Origin: Podochytrium sp. JEL0797
Lineage: Eukaryota > Chytridiomycota > Chytridiomycetes > Chytridiales > Chytriomycetaceae
Assembly (NCBI GenBank): GCA_027596195.1
Contig: JADGJG010000760.1
Location: 1 to 12,893, forward strand
DNA: 12,893 bases
Direction of reading: 5' to 3'
Shown here: positions 1 through 7,417 of the stretch, in pieces
Layout of the letters: every line of letters begins with the position of its first letter
Numbering within the stretch: position 1 is the first letter of the stretch
Made by a program: the position numbers and the translations under genes
Notes under the pieces: generated by a model
The model's input: the letters and a program-made list of their open reading frames with translations, nothing else
Told to the model about the DNA's origin: nothing
Database searches by the model: none

Positions 1-2330
1 ACACTCGTTTTTTAACCCTCAACCCGTCTCGCGCCCGGGGGGGGGGGGTTTTTTGGGGGCCCCGTGTTCGTGGGGGCGGGTGGGGGGGGGGGGGGGGGGG
101 CGGGGGGTGGCGGGGCGGGGGGGGGGGGGCGGGGTTGAGAGTCAGGGTTGGGGTCGCAGTGGAGAAAAAGGATTCGAAAGTGAAAATAAATCAATCGACA
201 AAACGCGAAAATTGGACTTGATGGAACGGCTGCGAAACCCGTATTGGGGGTTAGAAATGGCAGTCGGGAGTGTGATAACATTCGATTTTACAATGGAGGC
301 AGGGTAAATGGTGTGAAGACAATTTATTTCGAAACGCAAACGTGGAGATAAATTGAATGTAATATAATTGGTTTGCTCCGTTGCTCTGATTCGTCAATTT
401 GCATCCGAATTGTGGGAGACCAGCCGGTGTGTCGATACATGGCCACTATCGCGCAGGTATTCAGTTGCGAATTTGAGGAGGGAGGCGTTCAGGAACGTGA
501 GGAGGGATGGCGCGTTGGATCGGTAGGAGACGGGTGCGCGCCAACGAGCGTCGAGTGGCTAAAGAGCCTGTAGTGATCCGTGATCCATCACAGCGCGCAT
601 AGGACCAGCAAAGGGGGGGGGGCAAATTGATTCACAAGGCGGGGAGAGCACGTGGGTGGTGTATGCGAGGGGATAGTGAGTATGAGTGGGATTTCGATGT
701 GAGGAACGGTGTCGAAAGGGTCATGGTGTGGGCCGGAGGCAAGCGGGGGCGGGCGGGCAGGGCGCCGTTTTTCGGAGCTATCGGATGCATCCATCCATTC
801 GTTCAATCGATTGATATTCGTCCAGACTTTGTTTTGAGGATGCTGATTGTGATGGGGAGGTCGAGGCACTGCGGCGAGAAGCGGCATCAGGGTGGGGATC
901 TGGGTGAAAAAGAGCAAAAAGGAACAGTCGTGACCCCCAAGCCCCGCTCTCCGTGTCTTATCGAGCAGAGAGCGGTATTTCAGAGGCAGGGATATGGGGG
1001 TGCATATTTCAAAGGCAGGAAGACGGCGTTGACTTACCAATTCAGTGCCAATCACCCAGAGAGCCCCCGGCGGTTGATGGCTCCACACAAAGCGCGCATG
1101 GGCGACCCGGGTCATCGCGTGGTGGCAGAGTTGGGTTAGTGCCGCGGGGGGCGGCGGGTGCCGGAATCGGCCGGCCGTTTTTACCAAGTTTTTTTTTCCA
1201 CCCCAAACACACGCCATTCGATAGTCTCCCCCTCCCCCCCAACTCCCCGGTCTCGCCGCCCTTTGTTGGGATCCGCCTCTCAACATTCACCACTCACCAC
1301 TCTCGAACGCGCTCTTGACCTGGCTCCTGCTGCACATTCGAATATAACGGCAAGAACGAGGGCGAGAAGCAGCCGCTACGGACGAAAATGGCGATGTGGC
1401 AGCCCTCGGAGGATTGGTTGCACGAGCACCATTGCTGCCAGTGAATGCAGACGATAGTGAGGGTGCGGAACCTCGTGAATCCATCATGACTGGCCCCCCC
1501 ATCTTTGTTTGTAAAACGCTTCGACCCCACTTCGCACCGTGTGGTTACCTGAAGACACTATAGCACATCAGAAGAAGTCTGAGTAATCAAAGCCCGACGA
1601 CGCTTTTATTGTAAATTGACGAAAATAAACTGAAAATATCGAACACGACGGATTGCTCTCCATTTTGCGATGAATACGGTGGGGGTGCGATGAAGTTTGA
1701 TTCGGATATTGCGGCTGGGTAGACAATGGTGGATAGGGAGTTGGTCTGTTTCGCGGAGCGGATGAGGGAGGTGGGGACAGGAAACAAGGTGGCAGAGCAT
1801 CCATTCGCGAGGCAATCATTCACATTCTGCGACGGACTGAGAGTGGTTGGGGGCAGCAATGAGCTCTGTGAGGTGTGCTGCAGGGAAGGCATGGTAAACA
1901 TTTACGTGTGGTCGAGAGTAAAAGCAAATCAGCCAATTGCAAATACGTAACTGTCTGCCGCCATAATTAAGCCCACACAGCAAGAACGAGGATGAGTAGG
2001 AGGAGGGGTAGGGGGAGGGGGCGGGGGGTTGAGCAATGTTGATTTCGAAAGCTTTGGCCGTCCAATTGGGATGCCAGACGCAACCGCATATGACGCTTCA
2101 AACTATGTCATTTGAGAGGGAGGGTGGTTGGAAAGCCGCTGCGGACCAAGATGACGATGGCTGTGACGATGGCGCCCTTAAAGCAATGCGATGTCGATTG
2201 GATTCGGTGAGTTGGATTCGTTCCGATGAATCACAGATACTGAACAAAAAACTATACCAATCTTAATGCATGGATGCATCTGTGTTTGCGCGGTGTTTTT
2301 CGTTTTTGTGTGTGATATCAAAAAAGGCGG
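1..2330. other. Region without a supportable gene
   Basis: No open frame here has recognisable domain content. The longest frames are Gly/Arg-rich (+) or Pro/His-rich (-), as expected from the skewed G-rich composition, and they overlap one another on both strands. A consensus donor (GGTAAGT on the minus strand near 1037) and AATAAA-like sites around 1606-1628 exist, but I could not join them into a convincing gene. I saw no tRNA B-box or rRNA-like sequence. It may be intergenic DNA, decayed repeats, or hold an unrecognised spliced or non-coding gene. Confidence 0.5.
39..134. repeat. Poly-G / G-rich low-complexity tract
   Basis: Runs of 9 to about 20 consecutive G, broken by single C, T or A bases, with the longest G-only stretches between about 83 and 131. 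It lies near the left edge of the window. Such DNA can form G-quadruplexes and is hard to sequence, so the exact length is uncertain. A similar tract lies near the right edge. Confidence 0.85.
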
Positions 2331-2334
2331 AATT

Positions 2335-2519
2335 ATTCTCAGAATAATCTGGAAATAATCTGGCCCTTGGAGAAAAATTCTTAGAAGCGCCCCATTTCTT
2401 CCTTCAAATAGTAATATATTCATTACATGACCCATATACTACATAATCAGTCTTCAATTGGTTGAATCTGTGGCCTAGTGAGCCGTTTGGCTGGTGGCGA
2501 CGCAAAATATTCTGAGAAT
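2335..2519. repeat. MITE-like segment with palindromic ends
   Basis: The left end contains a 17-nt odd palindrome at 2332-2348 (arms ATTATTCT/AGAATAAT around a central C). The right end contains a near-identical one at 2506-2522 (arms AATATTCT/AGAATATT around a central G). They share the 13-nt core TATTCTSAGAATA. Taking ATTCTCAG...CTGAGAAT as the ends gives a 185-bp unit flanked by ATT on both sides (2332-2334 and 2520-2522), a possible 3-bp target duplication. The left end also resembles the neighbouring transposon end (TCTCAG followed by CTGGAAAT and CTGGC). It may be a non-autonomous relative or a degraded terminus; with one copy visible this is tentative. Confidence 0.4.
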
Positions 2520-2520
2520 A

Positions 2521-2546
2521 TTAGTGGGTCTCAGTTCTTGCTGGAA
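2521..2546 (+). repeat. Left terminal inverted repeat of the Harbinger element
   Basis: Starts TTAGTGGGTCTCAGTTCTT and continues with GCTGGAA. It matches the reverse complement of 5811-5836 at 25 of 26 positions, the single difference being G for C at position 20. The first three bases (TTA) could be target site rather than repeat. Further CTGGAA-type motifs follow at 2563-2571, 2632-2640 and 2644-2650. Confidence 0.9.
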
Positions 2547-2679
2547 ATCTTCCTGGCTTTTTTGCTGGAAAAAAAAAGAGCGAAAAGAAATCGCGAAATC
2601 TACTATGTATTTTGCGAAGAAGTGAGGCCCCTCCTGGAAATTTTGCTGGATTTCAAAAATTGACAATTTCCATAAAATA

Positions 2680-3930
2680 ATGCCCAAAACATCCGATCGA
2701 ATCCGCCTTATTAATGGGCTAGAGGCAAAAATCAAAAGGCGCATGCTCGCGCGTGCAGTACGCAACAAGAATGCACCAGACGCAGCGGAGGATCAAATCG
2801 ACAGTGCGATTTTTCAGCTCTATCGCAACCTTGTGGATACAAGATATCTATCGGCAAGAAGTCAACTTAATGAAGGTCCTAAATGCTATTTACATGTATT
2901 GGCTACATATGCAGATCGGCAGTTCAGAGAAAACTTCAGGATGGACAAGGTTGAATTTGAAAATCTTGTCGCACTCATTGGAGGTGACCCTGTGTTTCAA
3001 TCGACTGGAAAGAAGCCGCAACGACCCGCTGGAACTCAGATTCTTATAACTCTCACTCGAGTCGGATTTTGCGGAAATGGTGCGAGCTTTTCGCGAACAT
3101 GTGCCATAATTGGGGCATGTGTTGGTACGGCTCAGAATTACACGAAACGCGTTTTTGCAGCCATACTGAAGTTGAGGGACAGTGTTGTGTGCTGGCCTGA
3201 TTTGGTTGAAAGGGGGGAGATTGCGAAAAGGATCAAACATGTCTGCAGAATTCCGAACTGTGTTGGACTCATGGACGGCACACTCTTTCCATTAGCCACA
3301 AAACCCATTGAACAAGGAAACCTGTACTACTGCCGCAAGCAGATATATGCAATCACGAGTCTTATAGTTTGTGATGATAAATTGCGTATCACATATTTTT
3401 ACGCTGGGTGGCCTGGCTCTGCGCATGATCAACGGGTGCTGAACAACTGCAAAATGTATCAGAATACAGATGATTATTTTTCTGGAGGCGAGTACTTGCT
3501 TGGGGATTCAGCTTATACGCCTCATAAACGAGTGGTATCCTGCTTCAAAAAGCATGGTGCTGCAGAATTGAGTGAAACTCAGGTCAAAATGAACACAATT
3601 TTTGCGATGATCCGAATCCGTGCAGAGCATTGTATTGGTCGCTTGAAAGGGAAATTTCAAATTCTCAAAAATATCCCCTTTCTGTTGGATGGGAAGGAGT
3701 CGCTGTGTCATATTTGCGACCTGATTACTGTCTGCATAATCTTACACAACCTTCTAATAGACAGTGATTTTAAACCAATGGATGAGAATGAGGGAGAAGG
3801 TGTGGATGATGATCAGGAGCGCTTGAGTGAGCCTGCAAGAGAGCGGTACAGGGAAATGGGAGAGGAGGAGGCTGGAATAGAAAGGAGGAGAATGATTGTT
3901 GGGTATTTTGAGGAGATTGGATGGCATTGA
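2680..3930 (+). CDS. PIF/Harbinger (HARBI1-like) DDE transposase
   Basis: A single-exon, 416-residue protein, a usual length for the family, with no internal stop. The C-terminal half carries a DDE_Tnp_4-type RNase H-fold catalytic domain. The first acidic residue is D199 in the motif GLMDGTLFPL, the second D276 in LLGDSAYTPH, and the third E316 in IRIRAEHCIGRLKGKF. The context YYCRKQIYAI after the first Asp and GWPGSAHDQRVL further on are typical of HARBI1-like transposases, which cut and paste the element and favour TWA targets. The N-terminal 100 residues are basic and helical in character. The C-terminus (about residues 365-416) is acidic and Glu/Arg-rich. The start at 2680 has an A-rich context (aaaata before ATG), and the preceding sequence is terminal repeat. 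It converges with the Myb-like gene of the same element. All three catalytic residues are present, so activity is plausible but unproven. Confidence 0.93.
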   Translation: MPKTSDRIRLINGLEAKIKRRMLARAVRNKNAPDAAEDQIDSAIFQLYRNLVDTRYLSARSQLNEGPKCYLHVLATYADRQFRENFRMDKVEFENLVALIGGDPVFQSTGKKPQRPAGTQILITLTRVGFCGNGASFSRTCAIIGACVGTAQNYTKRVFAAILKLRDSVVCWPDLVERGEIAKRIKHVCRIPNCVGLMDGTLFPLATKPIEQGNLYYCRKQIYAITSLIVCDDKLRITYFYAGWPGSAHDQRVLNNCKMYQNTDDYFSGGEYLLGDSAYTPHKRVVSCFKKHGAAELSETQVKMNTIFAMIRIRAEHCIGRLKGKFQILKNIPFLLDGKESLCHICDLITVCIILHNLLIDSDFKPMDENEGEGVDDDQERLSEPARERYREMGEEEAGIERRRMIVGYFEEIGWH

Positions 3931-3978
3931 ACGAACGAAAGATGGAGGTGAATTTGGAGAAAAACAAAATATAAAAAA

Positions 3979-3984
3979 TTTATT
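3979..3984 (-). terminator. Poly(A) signal AATAAA for the Myb-like gene
   Basis: TTTATT on the plus strand reads AATAAA on the minus strand, about 20 bases past the stop codon at 4005-4007. It sits in the short gap between the two convergent transposon genes, so the transcripts' 3' ends probably overlap. Confidence 0.5.
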
Positions 3985-4021
3985 CATTCGTCCGCCAAAG
4001 GGATTCATTCATCCGCCAAAG
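3982..4021. repeat. Tandem 21-bp duplication over a stop codon
   Basis: Two 19-bp copies, ATTCATTCRTCCGCCAAAG at 3982-4000 and 4003-4021, differ at one base and repeat with a 21-bp period. On the minus strand the unit encodes LADE followed by TGA, so the C-terminal codons and the stop of the Myb-like gene occur twice in the same frame. The difference is a silent GAT/GAC change. Confidence 0.85.
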
Positions 4022-5672
4022 CTTCCTCAATTTCGTCTGCAGTCAATCCCAATGCCTCGAGCTCCTTCTTGTAACGAATTCTCTGAAATTTTAAGTCCAT
4101 TTTGTCCTTCGCAAGATGGACCGCGTGACGCTCAGATTCTCGGCTTTCCCTGCGTGATTCACGGATTTCCGTGCGCTTCGTGATTTCCAGCAGCTCAACT
4201 TCGCGAAGTTCTCTGCTTGCATTTGAAATGGCAGTGGAGGCCTCCATCTTGTCAATTTGGCTGAGCCACTTGGTCGAATTCGAGGTTTGGGTCCCGGTTG
4301 GAGCTGCAATGGATATGCGAGTCGGTTTTGAAGGCGTGGTTGATGGCAGCGAAGATGCTGGGTTAGGAGAAGAGGACGGAATATGAGCAGATGAACGTAG
4401 AGGAGTGCTTGTGGTTGGACGACGTTCATTTCCGTCTGTGTCAATATGCGGTTGACTTGTCGCAAGGTCACAAAAGATTGGGTCCAGCTCATGGAAAAAT
4501 GGACACCTCTGCAGGAGACATTGCTCGACGTATTTATCCGCATTGTCGCCCACAAAATTCATTGAACCATCGAGGATTCCTGTTTTTTGATTGTTTATTA
4601 ATGATTCAGCGAATGAAGTAAGTAAAAATTGGGAAAAAAACCTTCTCCAGTATTGGCTCTCCAATCGACAGCCTTCTTGTATTGGGCATGCAATTCTCTA
4701 ATCTTTGAGTTGATGGACTTAACAGTTCTCCACGTGATTCCATTTTGAGCACAGAGAGCGACGACTTCTTCGAGGATTTTTTCTTGTGATTCTCCATGCA
4801 TATTTGACGCACCACCAGAGAGTTTGTCATAGTTCGGAAACTCGGAGAGCCATTTAAGCAAGAGTGCAAGAGACGTGGTGTTCCAGGGCGCAACAGCATC
4901 GTTATTCCAGTGGTAGACCTATTTTCGTGGAAAAAATCAAACACGGTCAAAAACACCTGGTCAAAAACAAACATGATTGCATACCTTTGCCTCCTCTTCC
5001 TTTTTCTTTTTATCAGCCTCCTTCTGATCTTCTTTTGCCTTCTTCTCAGCAGCCCTGGCGTCCTTTTTGGTTTGTTCGTCACTTTCCTTCTTTCTTTTTT
5101 TCGCTTCCCTCTCGGCAGTCTTCTCATCTTTCAACATCTGCTTGGAACGCTTCTCTTCTTCTCTGGCACGCTTCTCTTCCTGTTTCTTTGTCAACGTCTC
5201 TGCCTTCGTAGATTTTTTCAGTTTCGTGGCGGGCAAAATTCTGCCGCCCGCAACAGCTGCATCATTCTCGTCATCCTCGTCATCGGAATATTGAACAGGC
5301 TTGTAGCGGCCGGACACGTCAAAGAGACCAGCAATGTCAGAATAATTATCTGCTAAATGAAATATGAAAACGCGAAAAACAATCAAATCACACACCTTCC
5401 CCATCCTCCTCTCCAAGACCATACGGACTGTGGCTCGTATTCAAACCAGTTTGAAGGGCTTCCGCGGCGTTGAGCTCACTGGTCGTATAATACACGCCGG
5501 CGCGTGGAAACTCCGCGTTCAACTCAGTTTGATTGACAGGAAAACTGAGCGCATTTGATGTGGAAGAATGCGTGATATTTTGATGCGCGCTGAGTGTCAA
5601 GAGGGGTCCTCCAGTTGGTGGCATAAGGCCGACACGGCGCCCCCCATGAGGTGGCGCGCTTGACAGGTTCAT
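4005..5672 (-). CDS. Myb/SANT-like accessory protein of the Harbinger element (spliced, 4 exons)
   Basis: My model joins complement(4005-4579, 4642-4918, 4985-5352, 5396-5672), giving 498 residues. The introns are 62, 66 and 43 bp with GT-AG ends and keep frame throughout. Residues 1-92 are low complexity (Asn, Ser, Pro). An acidic patch lies near 115-124 (DDEDDEND), followed by a very Lys/Glu-rich coiled coil or nuclear-localisation region at 135-215. Residues 216-308 form a Trp-containing helical domain (HWNNDAVAPW, LLKWLSEFP, ITWRTVKSINSKIRELHAQYK) resembling the Myb/SANT-like DNA-binding domain found with Harbinger transposases. A Ser/Thr/Pro linker and a C-terminal coiled coil (about 410-498) follow. 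In known Harbinger elements the Myb-like partner brings the transposase to the nucleus and to the transposon ends; that role here is inference from the family. The start chosen is the ATG at 5670-5672, the first in the exon. The stop region is tandemly duplicated, and the acceptor of the 43-bp intron has two tandem AGs. Confidence 0.78.
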
Positions 5673-5700
5673 AATTTTTTTTGTTTTGGTCAAAAAAAAA

Positions 5701-5774
5701 GTTTCAGCAAGAAACCCAGGAACGAAAAAGGGTTGCTGAAACTTCTATTAAGTAAAATGGGATTTCGTTCCTGG
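5701..5774. repeat. Interleaved inverted repeats in the subterminal region
   Basis: Repeat A, GTTTCAGCAA at 5701-5710, pairs with TTGCTGAAAC at 5733-5742. Repeat B, CCAGGAACGAAA at 5716-5727, pairs with TTTCGTTCCTGG at 5763-5774. Both are perfect, and the order A-B-A'-B' is interleaved rather than nested. The repeats lie just upstream of the Myb-like start and contain the CAGG/CTGG core seen at both element ends. They are probably protein-binding sites; as RNA they could form a pseudoknot-like fold. Confidence 0.75.
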
Positions 5775-5810
5775 AACTTTTTTTTTTTTTTTTTTTCCAG
5801 CAATTGTCAG

Positions 5811-5836
5811 TTCCAGGAAGAACTGAGACCCACTAA
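5811..5836 (-). repeat. Right terminal inverted repeat of the Harbinger element
   Basis: Inverted partner of 2521-2546 (25/26). It is preceded by a poly-T run ending at 5796 and further TTCCTGGAA and TTCCAGCAA motifs at 5768-5776 and 5795-5803, which mirror the subterminal motifs on the left. The last three bases are TAA. Confidence 0.9.
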
Positions 5837-6259
5837 TTTGAGTTAGTGAGACGTGAGGAGAAAAGCGGGGGGTTTTTGCAAGCATCGAGAAAAAACAAAC
5901 CCGAACCGCAAAGTGATAACGCGCAACTTCATGGAAGAATTGATATATGAAAGAGGTGTTTGAGGCAAAGATTCCTCCTCTAAGGACTCTGGTTCCTCAC
6001 ACAGTGTGACCAGTTCGAAATAATTTTTTCACCGTCGCTTCCAGAATATATGCAATCGACGCCAACATATCCTACAAAAACGCGGTCGTTTTCTCGTGAG
6101 TAAGTAAATTACGGTTTGCGGGTGAAAAATGAAATCGCGTCAAGCGATCCTGCACGCGACCCGCACTCAAATTACCTGGCCGGATTTCGAATGCGCTCGA
6201 AATTGTGAGGACGATTTCGAATTCGATTTTTAATCTCTTTTCTGCCTCCACCTGCAGCG
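5837..6259. promoter_or_regulatory. Intergenic region upstream of the two-repeat secreted-protein gene
   Basis: No gene seen. Several short palindromes or repeated words occur. TCACAC-A-GTGTGA is at 5997-6009. ATTTCGA or its complement TCGAAAT occurs at 6015-6021, 6184-6190, 6197-6203 and 6214-6220; the copies at 6184-6190 and 6197-6203 form an inverted repeat with a 6-base spacer. Since they lead into a TATA box at 6260, they may be activator or repressor sites for the gene at 6311; this is inferred from position only. Confidence 0.4.
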
Positions 6260-6265
6260 TATAAA
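6260..6265 (+). promoter_or_regulatory. TATA box
   Basis: TATAAA lies 51 bases before the ATG at 6311. Transcription starting about 30 bases downstream would leave a very short leader and would exclude the in-frame ATG at 6266, which supports the ATG at 6311 as the start of translation. Confidence 0.65.
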
Positions 6266-6310
6266 TTGATGACCCTCTTTTTGTGGGCATTCCATCAATT
6301 AAGAACGAAT

Positions 6311-7273
6311 ATGCTTGCGACTGTTTTCGCTACCCTTTTCACTGTCGCCTCCCTCGTTTCGGCCCAGGAACCCACAACCTTTTTCACGGGAACCCTCATG
6401 CCCACGGTCTACCCAAGACTCGATGGATTCGCCAAGGGAAACCCAATCAAAGTGTACCTGTTTGGTGAGCTAATTTTCTATGACTTTGTTTCACATTTGC
6501 TGATTCGTCGTATTTCTCCAGACAACGCACTCACTGGTACCGTCGCTTCTGGAGTCGCAGTTGCACCCATCTACGTATTCCGCAAAGACGCCAACGCGTC
6601 CTCCACCCCTCTTCAAATGAACCTCGTCGACGTGGCCCCCGGAGACGCGGGGTACAGCGACTTGTGGAACGTCACAGTCGTCACTGTGACCGGTACGATG
6701 ACCACCAACGTGACTTCCATGGACCAATTGAACGCCATGGTCGCTTCTGGCGCCGCTAAGCTGTCTTACCCCAATGTTCTCGTCAACTGCCCCGTTGCGA
6801 ACCCAAACTCGACTCTTCAAGTCCCCTCGGATGCCAAGAGCACGGTCGGGTACTACAGGGGCATGAAAATCTTCTACTTTGATTTCGGCGTGAATGGGGC
6901 TGGAACCGGAAACGCGCTCGTGGAACCCGTGTACATTCCTCAAGACGCGTCGGGTGCCCCGCAGGGAAACCACGTGTTTCCGGGAACGAACATGGATGCG
7001 GGGTATACTGCGTTCTGGTATGTGGATTTTGTGACGACGCCGGCGGGGTATGTTGTGAATTCGTGGACGTCGAGTTCTGCGTTCGGGAGCGCGGTGCAGA
7101 AAGTGAGTAGTCCACTCAAGATTGTGAATTGTCCGGTTGTGGATGTGACCTTGTCTGCGAGTGCGAGCATGAGTGTGATGGGTACTGGCTCGGCTGGTGC
7201 CAAGAGTGGAGGGTTGCAGCAGGTGTTGGTTACGGGATGGGTGTTGGGTGGTGTTTTGGCGCTTCTTCTTTGA
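6311..7273 (+). CDS. Secreted two-repeat protein with GPI-anchor-like tail (unknown family, one intron)
   Basis: Exons 6311-6464 and 6522-7273 encode 301 residues. The start gives a clear signal peptide (residues 1-18, MLATVFATLFTVASLVSA, cleavage before QEP). The 57-bp intron has a GTGAGC donor, a CTGAT branch-like site and a CCAG acceptor; splicing joins KVYLF to DNALTG. The protein has two copies of one module, residues about 45-143 and 164-257. Shared landmarks are IKVYLFD...VAPIYVF versus MKIFYFD...VEPVYIP, DAGYSDLW versus DAGYTAFW, and a closing NCPV in both. Several N-glycosylation sequons occur (NAS, NVT, NVT, NST). The C-terminus is Ser/Ala/Gly-rich and ends in a hydrophobic stretch (VLVTGWVLGGVLALLL), typical of a GPI attachment signal. 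It is probably a cell-surface or wall protein. I do not recognise the family with certainty and assign no activity. Third codon positions drift from C-rich to G/T-rich along the gene. Confidence 0.85.
   Translation: MLATVFATLFTVASLVSAQEPTTFFTGTLMPTVYPRLDGFAKGNPIKVYLFGELIFYDFVSHLLIRRISPDNALTGTVASGVAVAPIYVFRKDANASSTPLQMNLVDVAPGDAGYSDLWNVTVVTVTGTMTTNVTSMDQLNAMVASGAAKLSYPNVLVNCPVANPNSTLQVPSDAKSTVGYYRGMKIFYFDFGVNGAGTGNALVEPVYIPQDASGAPQGNHVFPGTNMDAGYTAFWYVDFVTTPAGYVVNSWTSSSAFGSAVQKVSSPLKIVNCPVVDVTLSASASMSVMGTGSAGAKSGGLQQVLVTGWVLGGVLALLL
6465..6521 (+). other. 57-bp in-frame intron
   Basis: GTGAGC...CCAG, with TGCTGATTC upstream of the acceptor. The length is a multiple of three and there is no in-frame stop, so retention would insert 19 mostly hydrophobic residues after KVYLF. 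Comparison with the second module of the same protein (KIFYFDFGVNG) has no such insertion, which supports splicing as the normal state. Confidence 0.8.
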
Positions 7274-7305
7274 TTCTTTGATTCTTTGTTGTGTGTCTTT
7301 CTTTG

Positions 7306-7311
7306 AATAAA
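7306..7311 (+). terminator. Poly(A) signal AATAAA
   Basis: Lies 33 bases past the stop codon of the two-repeat secreted-protein gene, after a thymine-rich stretch with repeated TTGATTCTT, and about 106 bases before the uS2m start. Confidence 0.6.
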
Positions 7312-7417
7312 CAGTTCTATGGTCGGTGAAAATGAGGAGCAAAGAAAGGAGAAAGAAGGGGTGAAGAAAAGCGAAGACAAGTTTTCTTTTTTCTTGATCG
7401 ACGAAAACAAAGCCAAG

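Larger units (their letters stand above)
2521..5836. mobile_element. PIF/Harbinger-type DNA transposon, apparently complete
   Basis: A 3316-bp unit bounded by 26-bp terminal inverted repeats (2521-2546 and 5811-5836, 25 of 26 matching). It encodes a HARBI1-like DDE transposase (+) and a four-exon Myb/SANT-like protein (-), convergent with stop codons only 74 bases apart. This two-gene layout is the hallmark of PIF/Harbinger elements. Both reading frames are intact and the repeats are nearly identical, so the copy is probably young and may be autonomous. The flanks read TTA on the left and TAA on the right, so a clean TWA target duplication is not demonstrated. Subterminal CTGGAA/TTCCAG motifs cluster near both ends. 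Confidence 0.88.

Noticed and set aside
588..1286. Minus-strand frame of 232 codons with a good GGTAAGT donor inside
   Set aside because: Pro/His/Arg-rich with no recognisable motif; overlaps an equally open plus-strand frame (627-1139). An in-frame intron can be drawn, but nothing shows the frame is translated.
1158..1457. Plus-strand frame starting near a pyrimidine-rich stretch
   Set aside because: Ser/Arg-rich composition, no conserved motif, and competing frames on both strands.
2332..2348. Palindrome TTCTCAGAA as a STAT- or heat-shock-type regulatory site
   Set aside because: It matches TTCN3GAA, but the near-identical second copy at the other end of a 185-bp unit fits a transposon terminus better than an isolated regulatory site.
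2478..2663. Short plus-strand frame across the left transposon end
   Set aside because: It translates the terminal and subterminal repeats, ends before the transposase start, and has no plausible donor joining it in frame.
4910..5356. Hydrophobic plus-strand frame resembling a membrane protein
   Set aside because: It is the antisense of the Lys/Glu coiled coil (AAG/GAG codons read as CTT/CTC, giving Leu/Phe runs) and crosses the introns of the real gene.
6266..6310. Upstream in-frame ATG for the two-repeat secreted protein
   Set aside because: It directly follows the TATA box, so it should lie before the transcription start, and it would bury the signal peptide behind 15 extra residues.
7319..7417. 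N-terminal extension of uS2m
   Set aside because: The extension is Glu/Lys-rich, unlike a mitochondrial presequence. The ATG at 7418 gives a typical basic, Ser-rich leader.
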